Assembly: GCF_913774235.1 (NCBI RefSeq)
Contig: NZ_CAJYDW010000005.1
Coordinates: 310,001 to 374,000 of the forward strand
Source of the DNA: an uncultured Pseudomonas sp.
GTDB taxonomy: Bacteria; Pseudomonadota; Gammaproteobacteria; Pseudomonadales; Pseudomonadaceae
DNA: 64,000 bases
Reading direction: 5' to 3'
Within the stretch, counting starts at the first letter, position 1, and each line of letters begins with the position of its first letter. The notes under the pieces are model-generated. The model was not told where the DNA came from, did no database searches, and was given only the letters and a program-made list of their open reading frames with translations. The translations under genes and the position numbers were made by a program. Of this stretch, positions 59,945-64,000 are shown one piece after another.

Positions 59945-60991
59945 TCAGTGATAGGTCGGCTCGGTCGCCAGGCGCGCGGTCATTAGCAGCGGCTTGTCCT
60001 GGGCGGCGCTGCCGGGCCAGGTCTGGGCGATGCGTTCCAACACTACCTGGGCCAGCATGCTGTGGGTGCGGCTGGCGAAGTGCCCTCGCGCACCGAAGAT
60101 ATAGGCCTGGTCGGCACCCGGCTCGACATAGCTGTCCGGGTCGCAGAACTCCCGGCCGGGGAGGCAGGCATCGCCCTCGGCATGGGTGAAACCGTAGTTG
60201 CCGTAATGGGCGAAGACTTCTTCCATCACCCGGTAGGCGTCCACCAGCAACAGGCGGTCGCTGGCCGGCAGGTTGGCCTGCAGGGTCTCGTTGTAGAGCT
60301 TCACCAGATCGTGGTTGCGCTGCGCCAACTGCTCGGTCCAGGGCTCGAGATAGGGCGCCTTGCCATAGTCGGTATTGTTGAGGACCACCAGGCGCTGGGC
60401 GCCGAGACCCAGCAGGTAGCGCAGCAGCTTGACCTCGTTCATCGCCGTATGACGGATGCGGGATTCGACCTGCTCGCGGACATCCGGGGGCAGCGGCGCA
60501 TCGGCCATCAGGGCGGCTCGGAGTTTCTTGTCATAGAAGGGGCCGATGATGTCATTGCCGCCGATCTGCACCAGCACCAGATCCTGCTGGCGGAAGCGGC
60601 CGTGCTGCATCTCGAAGTTGCGAATCTGCTGGGAGAAGGCGAGGGGCGCTTCGTTGTGGTCGAAACCGGGCTCGGTGAAGCTGCCGGTCACGGCGCCGCC
60701 TTCGGCGTAGCAGAGGCCGTCGGTATCGACCGTACCCTCATGGCCGTAGCCTTCCGCTTGCCGGTTGGGGCCGAGTTCGATGCCGTAGGCTTCGGCGATT
60801 TCCTGGGGGTAGGTGCGTCCGGGATTGGTGGCGTAGATGTGACCGAAGGTGCCGCAGTCCATGAGGCTGTCGCCGAAGGCGATCACCCGCTGGATGCCTC
60901 GCGCCTCGGCGACGGGTTCAGGGCTGGGTACCAGCGCGAGCAGCGCTGCGACGCCGACCAAGGCACTGGCCAATCCCCAATTTCTGCCCAT
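59945..60991 (-). CDS. Secreted GDSL/SGNH-type lipase or esterase
   Basis: This 348-residue protein has a signal region (NWGLASALVGVAALLALVPSP) and the SGNH blocks: FGDSLMDCGTFG (block I, catalytic Ser), GGAVTGSF, GGNDIIGPF (block III Asn) and a C-terminal RTHSML with the likely catalytic His. It resembles thermolabile-hemolysin-like lipases. ATG at 60991 follows GGGAGGTGG. An upstream in-frame extension begins before this ribosome binding site and is discarded. Substrate unknown. Confidence 0.8.
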   Translation of the reverse strand: MGRNWGLASALVGVAALLALVPSPEPVAEARGIQRVIAFGDSLMDCGTFGHIYATNPGRTYPQEIAEAYGIELGPNRQAEGYGHEGTVDTDGLCYAEGGAVTGSFTEPGFDHNEAPLAFSQQIRNFEMQHGRFRQQDLVLVQIGGNDIIGPFYDKKLRAALMADAPLPPDVREQVESRIRHTAMNEVKLLRYLLGLGAQRLVVLNNTDYGKAPYLEPWTEQLAQRNHDLVKLYNETLQANLPASDRLLLVDAYRVMEEVFAHYGNYGFTHAEGDACLPGREFCDPDSYVEPGADQAYIFGARGHFASRTHSMLAQVVLERIAQTWPGSAAQDKPLLMTARLATEPTYH

Positions 60992-61412
60992 AGCCCACCT
61001 CCCGGCAGCACCCTGGATGGGCGCTACCCACGACTTTTGCAACCTTCATACCGGGAAGAGAGAAAAATGCCGTCGAGAGTTCCCCCAGGCTTGTAATAGA
61101 GCAATTTCCGCTTGATGACAAGCGTGCGAGGCGGCGTTGTCGCCAGAGGGGAAAGGATGGTCGTAGAGGGCCTGGTGCGGCTGGATTGGCGCGGATTTCC
61201 AGCCGCTATTCGACGAAGTCAGACCAGGCGCAACAGCTGCCTGGCGGGCAGGAGCGAGGCGACGAAAGGACGGGGCGTGCACCAGGACACTGCGGTCCTG
61301 GCTGGGGTGGGCGAAGGCTGCGCCAGAGCTGTGCGGGCAGGTCGAATGAGCGAGACTTGGGGCTCATTGGCGGCGAGGAGCGATGGCTGCCCAGCTTGTC
61401 AGCGGATTCGCG
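60992..61412. other. 421-base region without a recognised gene
   Basis: The stretch between the GDSL gene and the arsR-like gene has only short overlapping frames on both strands with no recognised family or good ribosome binding site. I see no repeat, tRNA or clear promoter. It may hold the GDSL promoter, since that gene starts at its left end. Confidence 0.45.
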
Positions 61413-61736
61413 TCAGGCGGGCTCGCCGACCGTTACCGACGACTGCGCCAGGATGGCATCGAGCAGACCGGGGAAGCGGCTGTCCAGATCCGCCCGCCGC
61501 AACTGGTTCATGTGCGTGGTGCCGGCATTGCGGGTGTGCACCAGACCGGCATCGCGCAGGACGCGGAAATGGTGGGACATGCTGGACTTGGGCCGACCGC
61601 CATCCAACTCGCCGCAGGTGGCTTCGGTCACCTGGGCCAGGTAGCGGACGATATCCAGGCGTACCGGATCGCTGAGCGCGTGGAACAGGCGTTCGAGGGA
61701 AAATTCGTCAGGACTGGGGTGTTTGAAAGGGCGCAT
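61413..61736 (-). CDS. ArsR-family transcriptional regulator
   Basis: This 107-residue winged helix-turn-helix protein (LFHALSDPVRLDIVRYLAQVTEATCGELDG ... SSMSHHFRVLRDAGLVHTR) lacks the CxC metal site of ArsR/SmtB, so it probably senses something else. It is divergent from xenA, with a perfect dyad between them. It is likely the repressor of xenA. Confidence 0.85.
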   Translation of the reverse strand: MRPFKHPSPDEFSLERLFHALSDPVRLDIVRYLAQVTEATCGELDGGRPKSSMSHHFRVLRDAGLVHTRNAGTTHMNQLRRADLDSRFPGLLDAILAQSSVTVGEPA

Positions 61737-61774
61737 GGGCCAATCATACACCGGGGGTTGGCGATCACGCTATG

Positions 61775-61790
61775 TTCGATTAGTATCGAA
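61775..61790. promoter_or_regulatory. Palindromic operator in arsR-xenA gap
   Basis: TTCGAT-TAGT-ATCGAA is a perfect 6+4+6 inverted repeat between the two divergent starts. ArsR-family dimers usually bind such short dyads near the -10/-35 of the gene they control. Confidence 0.6.
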
Positions 61791-61828
61791 TTAACGAACC
61801 AACAGTCATCCTCTTGGAGACCGCTCAG

Positions 61829-62926
61829 ATGTCCGCATTGTTCCAACCCTTCACCCTCAAGGACGTGACGCTGCGCAACCGCATCGCCATTCCGCCCATG
61901 TGCCAATACAGCGCCGTCGACGGCGTGATCAACGACTGGCATCAGGTGCACTACGCGGGCCTGGCGCGGGGCGGTGCCGGCGTGGTCATCGTCGAGGCCA
62001 CGGCGGTGTCGCCGGAAGGCCGGATCACTCCCGGTTGCGCCGGTATCTGGTCCGATGCCCAGGCCCAGGCGTTCGTGCCGGTGGTGCAGGCGATCAAGGC
62101 GGCTGGTTCGGTGCCTGGTATCCAGATCGCCCACGCCGGGCGCAAGGCCAGTGCCAACCGTCCCTGGGAAGGCGACGACCACATCGCCGCCGACGACAGT
62201 CGTGGCTGGGACACCATCGCCCCGTCCGCCGTGGCCTTTGGCGCCAACCTGCCCAAGGTACCCAAGGCCATGACCCTGGACGACATTGCCCGGGTCCGCC
62301 AGGATTTCGTCGATGCTGCCAAGCGTGCCTATGAGGCCGGCTTCGAGTGGCTGGAGCTGCACTTCGCCCACGGCTACCTGGCGCAAAGCTTCTTCTCGGT
62401 GCACTCCAACCAGCGCGACGACCAGTACGGTGGTGACCTCGCCGGCCGCAGCCGCTTCCTGCTGGAAACCCTGGCCGCGGTGCGCAAGGTCTGGCCGGAA
62501 CATCTGCCGCTGACTGCCCGTTTCGGCGTGATCGAATACGACGGTCGCGACGAGGAGACCCTGGCCGAGTCCATCGAGCTGGCCCAGGGCTTCAAACGCG
62601 AAGGCCTCGACCTGCTGAGCGTCAGCATCGGTTTCTCCACCCCGACCGCCAACATCCCCTGGGGCTCGGGCCTGCTGGCGCCCATCACCGAGCAGGTGCG
62701 CAAGGCCACCGGCCTGAAGGTGGCCTCGGCCTGGAACATCGACACCCCGGCCCTGGCCAACCAGGTAGTGGCCGACGAGCAGCTGGACCTGGTGATGGTG
62801 GGCCGCGCCCACCTGGCCGATCCGCACTGGCCCTACTACGCCGCCAAGGCCCTGGGCGTGGACAAGCCGTCCTGGGTGCTGCCGGCGCCCTATGCCCATT
62901 GGCTGGAGCGTTATCGCAGCAGCTGA
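61829..62926 (+). CDS. xenA: Old Yellow Enzyme, XenA-type NADPH flavin oxidoreductase
   Basis: This 365-residue TIM-barrel FMN enzyme closely matches P. putida XenA in its recognisable stretches: LFQPFTLKDVTLRNRIAIPPMCQYSA (Cys in the active-site position), GIQIAHAGRKASANRPWEGDDHI, ELHFAHGYLAQSFFS, LTARFGVIEYDGRD. It reduces activated alkenes, nitro compounds and similar xenobiotics with NADPH. ATG at 61829, after GGAGA; the earlier TTG at 61814 is less likely. Control by the divergent ArsR-like protein is inferred. Confidence 0.95.
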   Translation: MSALFQPFTLKDVTLRNRIAIPPMCQYSAVDGVINDWHQVHYAGLARGGAGVVIVEATAVSPEGRITPGCAGIWSDAQAQAFVPVVQAIKAAGSVPGIQIAHAGRKASANRPWEGDDHIAADDSRGWDTIAPSAVAFGANLPKVPKAMTLDDIARVRQDFVDAAKRAYEAGFEWLELHFAHGYLAQSFFSVHSNQRDDQYGGDLAGRSRFLLETLAAVRKVWPEHLPLTARFGVIEYDGRDEETLAESIELAQGFKREGLDLLSVSIGFSTPTANIPWGSGLLAPITEQVRKATGLKVASAWNIDTPALANQVVADEQLDLVMVGRAHLADPHWPYYAAKALGVDKPSWVLPAPYAHWLERYRSS

Positions 62927-63020
62927 GTCGGCTCCTGCCAAGACGAGACGCTATCCTTCGGGGTAGTGCCCGTCAGTCGAGGTGCTGAGCGCAGCCACTT
63001 GCAGCCGCCCGGGTGGGCAC

Positions 63021-63060
63021 AAAAAACGCCGCGTCCTCTTCACGAGGACGCGGCGTTTTT
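63021..63060. terminator. Strong bidirectional Rho-independent terminator after xenA
   Basis: A perfect 12-bp GC stem (63027-63038 with 63044-63055) has a 5-base loop and flanking A-tract (5') and T-tract (3'), so it can work for both strands. It lies about 95 bases after the xenA stop. Confidence 0.88.
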
Positions 63061-63133
63061 CTTAACTGACCGGCGTGTGGCCAAGGTCGGGCTGCTCAGG
63101 GCCGCAACTTGGTCCTCTGTCGTTGCTGCTCCA

Positions 63134-63157
63134 TCGCGGCCATGGGCCGCTCCTACA
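63134..63157 (-). repeat. Inverted copy of REP-like 24-mer
   Basis: This is the reverse complement of the 24-base block that opens each 103-bp unit (TGTAGGAGCGGCC...GCCGCGA). Facing the first direct copy (63172-63195), 14 bases away, it makes a REPIN-like pair. Confidence 0.7.
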
Positions 63158-63164
63158 GAGGTTG

Positions 63165-63473
63165 ATGCTTTTGTAGGAGCGGCCCATGGCCGCGATAGTC
63201 CAAGTCAGAGCGGTCGCTACGGCGCACCGGCATGGCCGCGATAAGACAGTGGCTCCTCCAGGGGTGGATGCTTTTGTAGGAGCGGCCCATGGCCGCGATA
63301 GTCCAAGTCCGAGCGGTCGCTACGGCGCACCGGCATGGCCGCGATAAGACTGTTGCTCCTCCAGGGGTTGATGCTTTTGTAGGAGCGGCCCATGGCCGCG
63401 ATAGTCCAAGTCAGAGCGGTCGCTACGGCGCACCCGGTATGGCCGTTATAAGACAGTTGCTCCTGCAGTCAGC
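63165..63473 (+). repeat. Three tandem 103-bp REP-containing repeats
   Basis: Units start at 63165, 63268 and 63371, exactly 103 bases apart, with few differences between units. Each has two GGCC-palindrome-containing parts: TGTAGGAGCGGCC...GCCGCGA near the start and a GGCATGGCCGCGATAAG-like part near the end. The third unit has diverged in its 3' part (GGTATGGCCGTTATAAG). The outline resembles the common Pseudomonas TGTAGGAGCGGC REP family. Confidence 0.85.
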
Positions 63474-63556
63474 GCATCGCCGTAAGAGCGGACCTGTCCA
63501 TCGTCCCCAAGCACTGGGGTCTAGGTTATGGCCCCTCGGGGTGGCTTTCTCGTGGC

Positions 63557-64000
63557 TCACTGCAAGGCCTGCTGACGTTCGGCCGTGCTGGGGTGAGTGG
63601 AGAGGTAGCTGGCCCAGCGGCCGTCGGGCGAGGCGTCGGGGCATTCCTCGTGAGGCTTGGTACAGCCGTTGGCCTGCTCCAGGCGCTCGAGCAGAGTGGT
63701 CAGCCGGCTGGCCGGGATGTGCTGCGCCGCCAGCGCCTGGGCGGCGTAGCGATCCGCCTCGTATTCGAAGGCGCGGGAATAGCCCAGCTCGGTGAGCACG
63801 ACCGGGATGGCCGAGACGCTGGCGCTGATCGAAGAGACATCGCCGGTGACCACCAGGATGACCAGCCCGAGGCCCGAACTCTGTAGCACCTGGCGCAGGG
63901 CGTGCCGGCGCGCGAGGTGGCCGAGTTCATGGGCCAGCACGGCAAGCAGCTCGTCGTCGTGCTCGGCGAGATTCACCAGTTGATCGGTGAAGACCAGGGT
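63557..64000 (-). CDS. M48-family zinc metallopeptidase, 5' partial
   Basis: The frame is open to the window edge, with about 147 residues visible. It has the active-site motif LAVLAHELGHLARRHAL (HExxH form HELGH) and a third ligand region SRAFEYEADRYAAQAL (ExxxD), followed by the THPSTAERQQALQ end. The membrane-facing stretch GLGLVILVVTGDVSSI is hydrophobic. Family members are Zn-dependent proteases with chaperone-like roles (HtpX/BepA/LoiP type); which one is not clear from this C-terminal half. Confidence 0.9.
   Translation of the reverse strand, partial: TLVFTDQLVNLAEHDDELLAVLAHELGHLARRHALRQVLQSSGLGLVILVVTGDVSSISASVSAIPVVLTELGYSRAFEYEADRYAAQALAAQHIPASRLTTLLERLEQANGCTKPHEECPDASPDGRWASYLSTHPSTAERQQALQ

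Larger units (their letters stand above)
62927..63556. other. 630-base gene-free region with terminator and repeat array
   Basis: No supported gene lies between xenA and the M48 gene. The region holds a strong terminator (63021-63060), an inverted REP-like copy (63134-63157) and three 103-bp tandem repeats (63165-63473). The rest (63474-63556) shows nothing recognisable. Confidence 0.6.

Noticed and set aside
63165-63473. CRISPR array
   Set aside because: The repeats are 103 bases, directly adjacent, with no unique spacers and no cas genes.

Overview
This 64-kb window reads as a chromosomal segment of a high-GC Pseudomonas, most like the P. oryzihabitans / P. psychrotolerans side of the genus. 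That is inferred from gene content, not from a database search: a fused nuoCD inside a 13-gene nuo operon, a monomeric NADP isocitrate dehydrogenase, the nudix-mnmA-hflD-purB order, a XenA-type Old Yellow Enzyme, and a PP2C/Ser-Thr kinase fusion next to nitrate-assimilation genes. No rRNA, tRNA, IS element, phage gene or CRISPR array was found.

Layout. (1) 1-13055, plus strand: a tightly coupled exopolysaccharide operon. It encodes a priming undecaprenyl-phosphate sugar transferase (cut by the window edge), a GT2 rhamnosyltransferase-like enzyme, a Wza-type export lipoprotein, a Wzz/Wzc-type chain-length protein whose cytoplasmic kinase-like domain has lost its P-loop lysine, three GT4-type glycosyltransferases, a PslG-like GH39-type hydrolase, a Wzy/ligase-like polymerase, a left-handed beta-helix acyltransferase and a MurJ/MATE-like flippase. 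This is a complete Wzx/Wzy assembly line. (2) 13060-20285, minus strand: nitrate uptake and its control. The transcription order is PP2C-kinase fusion, nasR (NIT + ANTAR antiterminator), nrtA, nrtB, nrtD, sumT/cobA. Both nrtA and sumT have leaders with an intrinsic terminator overlapped by an alternative hexaloop hairpin, the expected arrangement for ANTAR antitermination. The nitrate and nitrite reductase genes are not in the window. (3) 20359-22392: an M13 metallopeptidase. (4) 22546-37468, minus strand: nuoA-N (complex I), preceded by an AT-rich promoter region. (5) 37727-46263, minus strand: housekeeping genes (secretin-N protein, DUF-like protein, ribosomal oxygenase RoxA, purB, hflD, mnmA, nudix hydrolase, monomeric idh). 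(6) 46687-56350: mixed genes including Pit phosphate transporter, QueD, an ABC exporter, a periplasmic cyclophilin, a LysR regulator, a DUF3060-like protein and two EamA/RarD permeases. (7) 56347-59884: ureide (purine) catabolism, with puuE-uraD-alc-allA on the minus strand and uraH divergent. GntR-like dyads lie between them. (8) 59945-64000: a GDSL esterase, an ArsR regulator divergent from xenA with a perfect dyad between them, a strong terminator, a REP-like 103-bp tandem repeat, and the end of an M48 peptidase cut by the window edge.

The most interesting points are the predicted NasR regulon with two separate attenuators (including sumT) placed beside a phosphatase-kinase fusion, and the complete EPS operon with a pseudokinase copolymerase and an embedded hydrolase.
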